Source: Corella eumyota
Taxonomy: Eukaryota; Chordata; Ascidiacea; Phlebobranchia; Corellidae
Reading direction: 5' to 3'
DNA: 64,000 nt
Assembly (NCBI GenBank): GCA_963082875.1
Contig: OY720100.1
Span: 15,338,591-15,402,590 of the forward strand
Positions 44,501-54,100 of this stretch are shown here, piece after piece. Under the pieces are notes generated by a model. It did no database searches, was not told the DNA's origin, and saw only the letters and a program-made list of their open reading frames with translations. Made by a program: the position numbers and the translations under genes. The first letter of the stretch is position 1. Each line of letters begins with the position of its first letter.

Positions 44501-47500
44501 GTTATTCCAAAATGAAATAGCTATGTTGAAGAATAATAGAGATGAACTTAGTCACAGGTTTGTAATACCGGTAGCGTGGTGTAGTGGTAAGAACACTTGC
44601 TACACCACACATGAGGTTGTGGGTTTAATCCCCACTGATCTCATGCTGTGGCGTCCTTTAGTAAGGCGCTATAAACGGTAAGAACTCCTGCTGAGCCAGC
44701 ACTTAATCAGCAGTATAATTAATAGGCAAATATAATCTATAATATCCCAAACTGCCACAGTCAACTCGAGACTGGGTCGGAGTAACTGATGTTACTCTAT
44801 GTTTAGGTTGCGCATTCGACTTTCCCGCATCGAGTGTAAAGATATATATATACAAAATATATATATTTCTCAAAATTTTTAATTGTTGTTAATTTTTTTG
44901 ACAAATTTTTACCTTTCCATTAAATTGTTGGATATTATTCCAAACTGTAATGGTTATAGTTTGGAGAAGATGTAATTCTTATAAGCCATATTATTATGTT
45001 GTTTATTCAATGTAATTTAAACCTTATTCAAACAATAGTAAGGCTACAGTATTGAGAAATAGTAGGTTACATTGTTTGTTTTATATTACCTTTGTACTTT
45101 GATTTGTTATTAACAAAAAGCCCTTATCTCATAATTTTCGAAAGTATAGGAAACTGTTTTGAGCAAGGGGATGGGAAGAATAAATGTATAAAGGGTACTC
45201 TTTCTAAAATCCCACACAATATTTAAACTAATTAGCTAGATAGAATAATTTTTTTTTCGGGTAAACTTGATTGGGATTTAAAAAAAAAAACAATTTTCAA
45301 ACATTGTGTTATTATTTTTTGTTTTTATTTTTCCTTAAGGTGGAAAGGCCAATTTTACAGCTTAAACATAGACTAACATTAGTAACTCTAACCCAGTCTT
45401 AGGTTGCTTTCGGCAGTTTGAAACATTATATTTTAATATTTGATAATTATTCTGCCAATTATTATTTCGTGAGTCAGCAGGAGTTATATACTGTTTATAT
45501 TTTCTTTCTTAAGGGTGCTACAGCCTGAAGCCACCGGGAATTAAACCCAGGGCCTCATGTAGTGAACAGAAGTGTTTTAGCTACTACACTACGCCGTCGT
45601 TACCTTATGTGATGTGGTTAAAATTTAGTTCTTATTTCTTTTAGATGTAATCTTCTTGAAAATGAAGGGCATAAAAGTCAAGAAATGTACAATCACTTAC
45701 ACCAAGACCATCTTCTATTACTGGTAATGCTTTGGTCATACCAAAAATTGTTAATAATGTAAGAACCGGCAGCGTGGTGTAGTGGTAAGAATGCTTGCTA
45801 CACCACACATGGGGTCGTGGGTTCAATCCCCACTGACCTCTTGCTGTAGCGCTCTTGAGTAAGGCGCTATAAACTCATGCTGAGCCATTACTTAATCAGC
45901 AATTATTACCAATTATAATCTATATAATATTCCAAACTGCTACAGGCAACTCGAGACTGGGTCTGAGTAAATGATGTTACTCTATGTTAAAGTCGCGCAT
46001 TCGACTTTCCCACATCGAGGATAAAGATATATACAAAAAAAAAAATTATAAATATTTTTGTTTAGAATAAACAGGAAAAAAATGATTCTGATGTTGTTGA
46101 TTTAAGGGGTAAACTTATCGAAAAAAACAAGGCAATTGAAGAGATGTATCATGAAATTTCTAAAGTAACTTAAATATTTAGTTTGTATGTAAATGCTTAA
46201 TCCAATATATTTTACAAAAACCTATATATGTTAAAAAGCTGAAATTGGTGGCTAAAAAAACATATTTTTTCGCTTTTTTGTAAGTAAGGCACTTTTAACC
46301 TAGCCAAAATCCAATTAGAAGATTAATAATCTTTCCATTGTGATTAACAATATCCCAAACTGACAAAGTCAACTTGAGACTGGGTCGTGGTAACAAATTG
46401 GACCGGCAGCTTGGTGTAGTGGTAAGAACACTTGCTACACCACACATGAGGTCGTGGGTTCAATTCCTACTAGCCCATGCTGTAGCGCCCTTGAGTAAGG
46501 CGCTATAACTGGTATGAACTTCTGCTGAGCCACCACTTAATCAGCAGCATAATTATCGGGCAATTATAATCTATAATATCCCAAACTACCACAGGCAACT
46601 CGAGACTGGGTTGGAAGAAACTGATGTTACTCTATGTTTAAGTCACGCATTGGACTATCCCACATTGAGGATAAAGATATATACAAAAAAAATGTTTTTA
46701 CGCCATGTAGCCGACCTTCCTACATCAAAGATATAAATATAACTGTATATTAATAGTGCCAGCAACCCAAACAGGATGGAAACGTTGACAACCTTTTAGC
46801 TCGCTTAATCTCCGCGGAAGAGTCCATGAAGAAGAGAGATAGAGAATATAAAGAGCAAGATTCAATGAAAAAAGAACTCGAGTTGAAATTAAAAAAATCG
46901 GAGGAGAATGTCCAGTTTTTTAGGGAGCAGGTGACCCAAATGTTGAAATATTTTTATTTAAAATAACTTGTACTACACGGATCTTAAACGAATTAACAAC
47001 CTCCTTATTCTCTTTCGTACTATACAGTCCCTGCTAATTTTTTTTCGTACTTTACCGTTTTTGCTAATATTTTTTTTTTCTTAATGGTTCTTGCTAATTT
47101 TTTCTCATACTTTGCAGCCCCTGCTAATTTTCTATCGTACTTTACAGTCCTCACGAATTCTCTTTCAGGCTTAACAGTCCACTCTAATTCTCTCTTGTAC
47201 TTTACGGTCCTCTCTTGTGCTTTCGGGTTCTTCCTAATTCTCTCTCATACTTTTTCTATCATTGACCTTAAAATACAAGTAACAAATAGTCCCCAAGTAA
47301 TTCTTTAACTTTTTGTGTAAAATATTAGGCTGATGTTTACAAACAAGATTTTTTAATTGAAAGAGACGACAGAACCCAACAGAACGCCACCGTCAACCAA
47401 CTCAAATCCTTGCTTTTAGAGGTAAATTAATACAATACAGTATAATGGAATAATAGAATTATAAAGTTTGGTACTGAGTTATACTAGATACTGCATTAGA

Positions 47501-48087
47501 TTACAAGCGAAAAGCTTTTTTTGTATATATTTTTATTCTCGATGTGGGAAAGTCGAATGTGCGACCTAAACATAGAGTAACATCAGTTACTCCGACCCAG
47601 TCTCCAGTTGCCTTTGGTAGTTTGGGATATTATATAGATTATAATTGCCCGATAATTATGCTGCTGATTAAGTGCTGGCTTAGCAGAAGTTCATACCGTT
47701 TATAGTGCCTACACCACGCTGCTGTTTTTTTTTTTGTTTGAGCCCAATCATTGTCACTTTATTTATTTTTGTGCTTAATGTTCATGGATAGCTTAAGCAT
47801 GTCACAACAACAACACCCAAGGTTCTAAGTTCAAGTCCTGTTAAATACACGTTATGATATGGGTGTTAAAGTTTTTAAAGGCAATTGTTAGAGCGTTTAA
47901 GCTACAAAAATTTTTACAATTTTAACAAATTTTTTTACAAAATTAATTTTACAATTTTGAAGAAATAAGTATTAAATATAAATATTTTTCCATGTAGAAA
48001 GACCATACTATAGAGCAATTTCGAAGACAGGTTGAACAACTAAATTACGATGCAGTATTAAGAAACCCACAGGCCAATAACAGATAA
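41550..48087 (+). CDS. Coiled-coil protein with C-terminal UBAN-type ubiquitin-binding motif (TNIP/NEMO/optineurin-like)
   Basis: Thirteen exons: 41550-41609, 42009-42109, 42698-42773, 43008-43105, 43223-43319, 43664-43782, 44279-44348, 44460-44557, 45645-45723, 46066-46164, 46757-46930 (46763 also possible), 47329-47421, 47998-48087. About 417 residues, all phases joining. Almost the whole protein is predicted coiled coil, with heptad-like Leu/Glu/Lys segments such as GLEMLQRIQELVDENNKLKS and LEKELKETKECKENLEAS. Near the end, residues 357-372 read QADVYKQDFLIERDDR, which fits the UBAN/CC2 signature (Y..DF..ER..R) of NEMO, optineurin and ABIN/TNIP proteins. These bind linear or K63 ubiquitin chains in NF-kappaB and autophagy signalling (family knowledge). 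There is no C-terminal zinc finger, so it is more like TNIP than NEMO or OPTN; orthology is unresolved. AATAAA lies at 48111. Confidence 0.78.
41687..41964 (+). mobile_element. SINE copy, complete, older subfamily
   Basis: Head GGCAGCGTGCTGTAGCAGAA with ACTTGGCTTCACTACATGAG. Tail AAGATAAATAAATG. Intron 1 of the UBAN-type gene. Confidence 0.88.
42193..42260 (+). mobile_element. SINE head fragment
   Basis: Only GACGTGGTGTAGTGGTTAGA to GGGTTTGATTCACTATG is present, with the older ACTTGGCTTCAATACA marker. Confidence 0.65.
42382..42660 (-). mobile_element. SINE copy, complete
   Basis: TTGTATATATCTTTATCCTC tail side. Head side ACACTATGCTGCTGG, slightly shortened at the anticodon side. Intron 2 of the UBAN-type gene. 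Confidence 0.9.
43355..43632 (+). mobile_element. SINE copy, near complete, older subfamily
   Basis: AATGGTGTTGTGGTTAGAAC head; GTCTTGACTACATAAGG; tail of AAATAAATAAA units. It ends about 30 bases before exon 43664-43782. Confidence 0.86.
43795..44150. mobile_element. SINE fold-back: minus tail joined to plus body
   Basis: 43795-43880 is a decayed minus-oriented tail (TTTATTTATTGTCGATTTGA, TGGCCTAAACATAAATAAAC). It joins at GACACATAAGGTCATGGG a well-preserved plus copy that lacks the first part of its head and runs to an A-rich end at 44148. Confidence 0.78.
44566..44857 (+). mobile_element. SINE copy, complete, young type
   Basis: Starts eight bases after the donor of exon 44460-44557. GTAGCGTGGTGTAGTGGTAA head, intact body, tail with ATATATATATACAAAATAT. 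Confidence 0.92.
45325..45600 (-). mobile_element. SINE copy, degenerate, older subfamily
   Basis: TTTTTCCTTAAGGTGGAAAG, GTAGTGAACAGAAGTGTTTT and CTACACTACGCCGTCG. Ends about 45 bases before exon 45645-45723. Confidence 0.8.
45764..46045 (+). mobile_element. SINE copy, complete, young type
   Basis: AACCGGCAGCGTGGTGTAGT head. The GGTATGAACTCCTG step is partly lost. The A-rich tail runs to 46045, 20 bases before exon 46066-46164. Confidence 0.91.
46270..46398 (+). mobile_element. SINE 3' fragment, old
   Basis: GTAAGGCACTTTTAACCTAG, CAATATCCCAAACTGACAAA, ACTTGAGACTGGGTCG. It abuts the next, younger plus copy. Confidence 0.7.
46402..46740 (+). mobile_element. SINE copy, complete, with extra tail piece
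   Basis: Full copy 46402-46690 (ACCGGCAGCTTGGTGTAGTG ...). It is followed by a second decayed tail, TAGCCGACCTTCCTACATCA, to about 46740, like the doubled tail at 63.8 kb. It ends about 15-20 bases before exon 46757-46930. Confidence 0.88.
46985..47250. repeat. 30-bp minisatellite with splice-acceptor-like unit (locus B)
   Basis: About eight diverged units of TCTCTTTCGTACTTTACAGT + CCTTGCTAAT. This is the same unit as at 34233-34445 but more mutated. In intron 11 of the UBAN-type gene, ending about 80 bases before the true acceptor at 47328. Confidence 0.88.
47515..47722 (-). mobile_element. SINE copy, head mostly deleted
   Basis: Young tail and body, then GCCTACACCACGCTGCTG: the segment from the CCTTACTCAAGGGCGC hairpin to the B box is missing. 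Intron 12 of the UBAN-type gene. Confidence 0.86.
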
Positions 48088-48766
48088 CAAAATTTTAAAG
48101 TTTTTTGATTAATAAACTAAACAAGTTAATTATATTTTTTTAACTAACATTTTTTTAAGATAGGATTTTTATAAATTTTACTGTTATCTCATAATTTTAA
48201 TGCTGTTTTTTTATTTCTTTTTTGTTTATTATTTGATGGTATAAGAGCCTGCGTGTAAATAGGAATTTAAAAATTACAAAATGTTTTTATCCATTTATAT
48301 CTAACATTAAATGTTAGGTATATGTATATATATAAGTAAAAATGTAGTTTAATTGTTCGTTTGTTCTATGTGTTGTATTAGCTATTACTTGTGGCCTATT
48401 AAACATTATGTTATTCTTCAATTTAGCATAGTAACTAAATTAAAATTTTACGTTCACATTTTTTTTCCTTATTGCCCTTTTCGTCAAAATAAAATGGTGT
48501 TCTTGTTTGTTAATGACTTTTTATTTAATTTTTGCGATTTTAAAATATCTTTAACACATGGGAACTTTTAGAGTACATCTTATGGGTATTATAAAAACGA
48601 TTAAATATTTAAGAATATAAGAAATATATTTGCACGATAATTTAACTAATACTGCGAAGTCATTACTACCTGAAGTACAAAAATCTGCATAATCTCAATT
48701 AAAATAGGAACATAATGTACAATTAAAATAACATATTATGATTAATAGTTTGATAATTAAATAATT
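48088..48766. other. Convergent spacer between the UBAN-type gene and PAF-AH
   Basis: Carries the 3' UTR of the plus-strand gene (AATAAA at 48111) and presumably that of the minus-strand gene. It is AT-rich and repeat-free. An open frame at 48353-48571 is AT-biased and has no features. Confidence 0.5.
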
Positions 48767-49981
48767 TTAAAGAGTAGATCGCAAAGAATTTTTTGATTGT
48801 TTAATTTGCTCTTCGTTAACTTGTACTGGGGACCCTTGCTCGACATAATCTTTAAACTCCAATAAAATCTCGTCGACACTTTTTCCAAACCCCAAATCGA
48901 GGTGTTTTCCAATAAATCCCAAAATTAACTGTATGTTAACTTCATGGGCAATCATTGGGTCTGTCGTCCCCACTAACCCAAACATCTTCGACAGAAAATT
49001 ACTCCCTAAAAGAAGAGGAAAATCACATTGTGAATGGTGCACTGTGCCTTTTAAAGTGACCATTTTTCTTTCGCATGGACTGTCAAAGGTGTCAGCATCC
49101 AGTTTTCTCATATTTGCTACATTAGAAGCCCACTGAAATTTCTCAGTGTTAATAAACAATACTGGAACGCTTTTAACATTACGATAAATTGATTTATCTA
49201 GAGGATACATCCAAGAGTCTAGTGCAACCGCCGCTTTAAATCGAGAGTCTTTAGAAATAGTCGTAATCGATGTACCAGCGCCAAAAGAGTGACCCATGAT
49301 TGCGCATTTATCTAAATCTAACCTACCCTTAAAAGGGGTAAAATCAATTGCTGAGTTAACACATGAAAACGTTCCTTGGTTAATTGTTTCGATGTGTGTT
49401 AATAATTCTGAGCACTCCTTGGCACGGTGGTAAACCTGTGTGTTTCTTATATTGTGCTCTTCTGGGTCATTGCTTTGTATGTGTTGGTACGTTATCCATT
49501 CTTTTTGATTGGCTGCAGCATCGTCGCCACTCGATTCTTTTAAAAAGTAGGTTGCAGATGCAGAGGTATCGGCATGCTCAACCGCCGCAACTAGGACACC
49601 GTGTGATGCTATTTCGTAGCAAATTGCACTGTAGGTCATTCGATTACCACCCAAACCATGCGAAAAAACAACAATCGGTAATTTTTTTCCATTTTCTGGA
49701 AACTGGGGCTTTGAATGCCAACCAATGGGTAACCTAGCCCCAGAAAATAACCAGCGAAAAGGTTTGGTTAGATATGGTATTTTTAAAAAGTTTGTGTAAC
49801 CATCTGCGTATTCTGGTTCGACGAGCCACAACGGAGTACTGTTGCTGGTAACTTCAGTGTTTTCTGTCTTCTCAGCAGGATAATACATTCGAAAAAGGCA
49901 TCTGTCTTTACCATATTTTGTCACTACATCAGTGCATCCGACATTAAAATGCCCAGTTGGGTTAGGTAGCAGTCTTGGCAT
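48767..49981 (-). CDS. Platelet-activating factor acetylhydrolase (PAFAH2/PLA2G7 family), intronless, 404 aa
   Basis: A single uninterrupted reading frame of 404 residues, within the normal 390-440 of the family. The lipase signature GHSFGAG places the nucleophile at Ser232. Asp255 (AALDSWMYPL context) and His315 or His316 (GTVHHSQCDF) complete the triad. The oxyanion and substrate region reads LPIVVFSHGLGGNRMTYSAI, and AAVEHAD and HHSQCDFP are family hallmarks. The enzyme removes the sn-2 acetyl or oxidised acyl group from phospholipids. The N-terminus begins MPRLLPNPTGHFNVGCTD with no signal peptide, so the intracellular PAFAH2 type is more likely than secreted PLA2G7. Lack of introns, next to intron-rich genes, suggests origin by retroposition or intron loss. 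The UBAN-type gene converges on it from the left. Confidence 0.93.
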   Translation of the reverse strand: MPRLLPNPTGHFNVGCTDVVTKYGKDRCLFRMYYPAEKTENTEVTSNSTPLWLVEPEYADGYTNFLKIPYLTKPFRWLFSGARLPIGWHSKPQFPENGKKLPIVVFSHGLGGNRMTYSAICYEIASHGVLVAAVEHADTSASATYFLKESSGDDAAANQKEWITYQHIQSNDPEEHNIRNTQVYHRAKECSELLTHIETINQGTFSCVNSAIDFTPFKGRLDLDKCAIMGHSFGAGTSITTISKDSRFKAAVALDSWMYPLDKSIYRNVKSVPVLFINTEKFQWASNVANMRKLDADTFDSPCERKMVTLKGTVHHSQCDFPLLLGSNFLSKMFGLVGTTDPMIAHEVNIQLILGFIGKHLDLGFGKSVDEILLEFKDYVEQGSPVQVNEEQIKQSKNSLRSTL

Positions 49982-50583
49982 TTTGTCTATCTGTTTTTTA
50001 CGATACTAATTAGGAAAAATAGTTGTCAAGTTTATCTAGCAGTTGCCCAGTCTACTGTTTTATATATCATGAAGCAGCTATTATAGTAGCATACACCCTA
50101 CGATCTTTCTAAGCCCACAGAATAGGGATGTACTATAAGAGGTCTAAAGTTTTATAAAACAAGTTGTAACTTGATACTAATAATAAAGCGACCTTTGCTC
50201 TGAGTAATTTAAATCCTGACGTAATATTAATATGATTCCCTTGGATATTGTCGATAAATTTAAAACCAAGTAAAATGCGTTTTTTTAATAATAAAGACAT
50301 TTTACATTAAATTAACAATAATAAAATTAATATTTAATGTTTTAAATAGAACGGTGTGGGGTTGTAAAGATTATTATTGCATTTCAACGGGGCTAATAAA
50401 TCGTTTTGCTGCATAATTTTTTAAATTGGCAGCTCTGATTAACTTGTGGTGCATACCCTTCTACAAATCACGAGTTCTTGTCCCATAGTATTCGTTTTTA
50501 GAGAAGTTATTTTTACCTTGAATGATTAATATTAGTGTGCTGTGTGAATTAAACTATGTGTGGGAAATTCCAGATTATCATTT

Positions 50584-50627
50584 ACGTCATTACTCTAATA
50601 AAAAATGCACTGTCAGAGTAATGACGT
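50584..50627. promoter_or_regulatory. 13-bp perfect inverted repeat with TGACGT half-sites
   Basis: ACGTCATTACTCT at 50584-50596 and AGAGTAATGACGT at 50615-50627, with an 18-base spacer. Each outer end carries a TGACGT half-site pointing outward. A paired ATF/CREB-type element or a cruciform/RNA hairpin are both possible. Confidence 0.55.
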
Positions 50628-50835
50628 GTGTTTTATGGGTTAATTACGCAATATTGCATAAAATGTATTAATTATATTAAAATATTAGTATTTTAAAACG
50701 CAACTTTATATTTGCAAAATTTAAACTAATGTAATTTTATCCCACGGTTATTGTTATTTATACATATACTTTATATTTGGGCTAAAGCATATATTCCCTT
50801 TTTACTAAGCAAAACATGTTTTATTAAACAAAAAA

Positions 50836-51072
50836 TACTGGCAGAGTGGTGTTGTGGTAACAACACTTGCTACACCACATGAGGTCATGAGTTCAATCCC
50901 CACTGCTCTCATGCTGTAGCGCCCTTTATTTAGGCACTATAAACAGTATAAATTCCTGCTAAGTCAGCACTTAAAGGCAACTTGAGACTGGGTCGGAGTA
51001 ACTTATGTTACTCTATGTTTAGGGCGCGCATTCGACCTTTCCACATTGAGGATAAAGATATATACAAAAAAA
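50836..51072 (+). mobile_element. SINE copy, middle deleted
   Basis: Good head (GGCAGAGTGGTGTTGTGGTA). The piece from CTTAATCAGCAG to AACTGCCA is missing. The tail runs into nine A. It lies 90 bases upstream of the PLP enzyme start, one of the few copies outside a coding span. Confidence 0.88.
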
Positions 51073-51158
51073 AATTGTAACCTTTGTATTTTAATTTGAA
51101 TTTTGATTACTTAGGTTGTATTTTTATCTTTCAAAAGTTGTGTTTAGTTAATCTTAAA

Positions 51159-54100
51159 ATGACTTCTCTTTCTGTGAAAACGTCAAACTTAAGTTTGTCA
51201 AGAGCTCAAAGATATCATTCCATTCAAGCTTATACCCCACCTGAATGGGCTTCAAAGTTGCCAAAAATTCCAAAGAAAAGAGTACAGGTGCTTGAGTTCA
51301 AAAACCCATGGTAGCATCTTACTTTTGCATTTACTTATTTATGTGGGAATGCCAACTTGGAGTAACAATAATTACCCTAAAGACTTAGGTTGAGATATTA
51401 TTGACACTGATTGCCCCTTATTTAACCTGGTGTTCGTTCTTATTTGCTTAATTAAAGTTTTTAGTGTTTATAAACTTGCTTAAGAGTCAAACCCTTGACC
51501 CTGTGTAGTAAAGCCAAGTCCACAACATTGCACTACCAACATCAAAATTTCGTTTTAAAAATTTTTGACCATGGGATTTTTTAACTATTCTTTTTTTTAA
51601 TAAACTGTTGGTTTATTATTAGTTAGCTATTCTTCCAACTCCAATACATTCTTGGAGGATTCCTAAACTGCCCTCGAATGTGAAGTTGTTTATCAAAAGA
51701 GACGATCTTACGGGAAACTTACTCAGTGGAAATAAAGTAAAAAATTTAAAATTGAATTTAAAAAAAAAAACTTATTTTTTAAATGTAACTGTAGCTATAT
51801 AAAACATAATGAAAACTCTTTATAATACAATAAGTTTGTTTATTAAAAATTTTTATTCATGTAAGTTTTATTAAATGTATTTGTACAAAATATATTTTTA
51901 ATTTAAAACAATTTAAAAAAATTTAATAATTTTAGTGTAACTATATTTTTTGTTTTTTTCTTTTTTGTATTTTTTAAACTAATTCAAATTTTTTTAAATA
52001 TCCAAAATCTTAGGTTCGAAAGCTCGAATTTTTGTTGGCTGATGCTATTGAGAAGGGATGTGGAACTATAATAACTAGTGGAGGACTTCAGTCAAATCAT
52101 TGTCGATCCACTGCTGTGGCAGCTAGAGAGTTGGGTCTAGATTGCCATCTTTTATTAAGAAGTGATGATACTGTTAGTTACCTTTTTTGATTTTTTATAT
52201 TCTTTTAAATTTTTTGTTAAAACAGCTTAATAGTAGGGTTATATTTGTACCTTAACCAAGTCTTAGAAGCCATTAGCAATTTTGAAAATTATAACTTATA
52301 TTACAAGATAATAAACTTACTAATTAGATTTTGGCTGATAAAAGTTAATACCATTTATAGCATCTATCTCTAGAATGCTGCTACATGGAAGCAGTAAGGA
52401 TTGAACCCAGAACCTCATGTGGTGAAACCAAATGTTTTAAACATGCTGCCAACCCAAAATTTTAAATATTGCGTTATTTTAAATTATATATTGTTTTTTG
52501 TTTATTTGATATTTTTCATATTTTTTATAGAGCTCATTTGTGTTAAAACAACCTGGTAACCTGCTTCCTTCTTTATTATGCAACAGTAAACTTCATTTTG
52601 TTTCTAAAAATGCAAAATACGAGAAGGACATTAAACCAGTAGCAGAAAAACTAAAAGATAAAATATTGTAAGTCTTACGTATTTATAATATATATTAATA
52701 GCTCCCATAATACATATTTCCTCCACTGCTCTTATGCTGTAGCACCCTTAAGTAAGGTGCTATAAACGGTATTGACTACTGCTGAGTCAACACTTAATTA
52801 GCAGTTTAATTATCAAGCAATTATAATCTTTTTTTTTTCTATATATCTTTATGCTCGATGTGGGAAAGTCGAATGCGCGACTTAAACATAACGTAACATC
52901 AGTTACTCAGACCCAGTCTTAAGTTGCCTATGGCAGTTTGGGATATTATAGATTATAATTGACCGATAATAATACTGCTGATTAAGTGCTGGCTCAGCAG
53001 AAGTTCATACCATTTATAGCGCCTTACTCAAGAGCGCTACAGCATTAGGTCAGTGGGGATTGAACCCAAGGCCCCATGTGTGGTGTAGCAAGCGTTCTTA
53101 CCACTACACCATGCTGCCGGTTCAAATTAAATGCAAAAATCAAAATGTATGATAGGTGAAAAACTTGCATAAAATAAATTTAAAAAATCAAATTTTTTCA
53201 AGGCATGAAACTGGAATCCCAGCTTACAACATTCCTATCGGAGGTTCTAATACAGTCGGCTTATTTGGATACATTAATGCATGGCAAGAAATGTTGGATC
53301 AAAATGTTGATGAGGATTTTGATGACATTGTTTTATCATGTGGTAGTGGTGGTACGTTAGCTGGACTGGCTGTTGCTAACTACCTTACAGGCTTAAGAGT
53401 GAAGTAAGTTTAAAATTTTATTTATATTTATTAATTCTTAATGTGGAAAAAGACGACTACACGACCTAAGCATAGAGTAACCACTGTTACTCCGACCCAG
53501 TCTCGAGTTGCCTGTGGCAGTTTGAGATATTATAGATTATAATTGCCTATTAATTAAGTTGCTGATTATGTGCTGACTTAGCAGGAGTTTATACCGTTTA
53601 TAGCACCTTACTCAAGGGCGCTACAGCATGAGAGCAGTGGGGATTGAACCAACGACATCATGGTGATGTAGCAAGTGTGTTTACCACTACACCATGCTAC
53701 TGGTAAATGGACATTTTGTTATTGTGTTGTCTAATTTTTAATATTTGTAAACGTAAAACTATTTTTTGGTAATCTATTGCTACCATTTATTTTATCTTAG
53801 AATTCATGCAATTACTGTGTGTGACCAGAAAGAATATTTCCATGGACATGTTAATGAAATGCTACAGATTCAAGGACTAACTGATGTTAAATCTGAAGAT
53901 ATTGTGGATGTAATCGATGGCTATAAAGGAGCCGGATATGGCTTAAGTACAGAAGCTGACAATGGTAAATTGTTATTGATATACCCTCAATGTAAGAAGG
54001 CTAACATGAAAGTCCAAATATGTATGATAAGTGAAAAACTTGCTTAACTGGCAGCATGGTGTAGTTGTAAGAACACTTGCTACACCCCCATGAGGTCGTG

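Larger units (their letters stand above)
49982..51158. promoter_or_regulatory. Head-to-head region between PAF-AH and the PLP enzyme gene
   Basis: Divergent start codons flank about 1.18 kb. It contains a perfect 13-bp inverted repeat with CRE half-sites (50584-50627) and one SINE close to the right-hand gene. An acceptor-like TGTTTAG at 51141-51147 lies 11 bases before the right-hand ATG and could be an SL or 5' UTR splice site. Confidence 0.4.

Noticed and set aside
47084-47308. Repeat protein-like ORF
   Set aside because: Same 30-bp minisatellite in another intron, with no start or splice context.
49384-49737. 117-codon plus-strand ORF
   Set aside because: Antisense shadow of the PAF acetylhydrolase reading frame.
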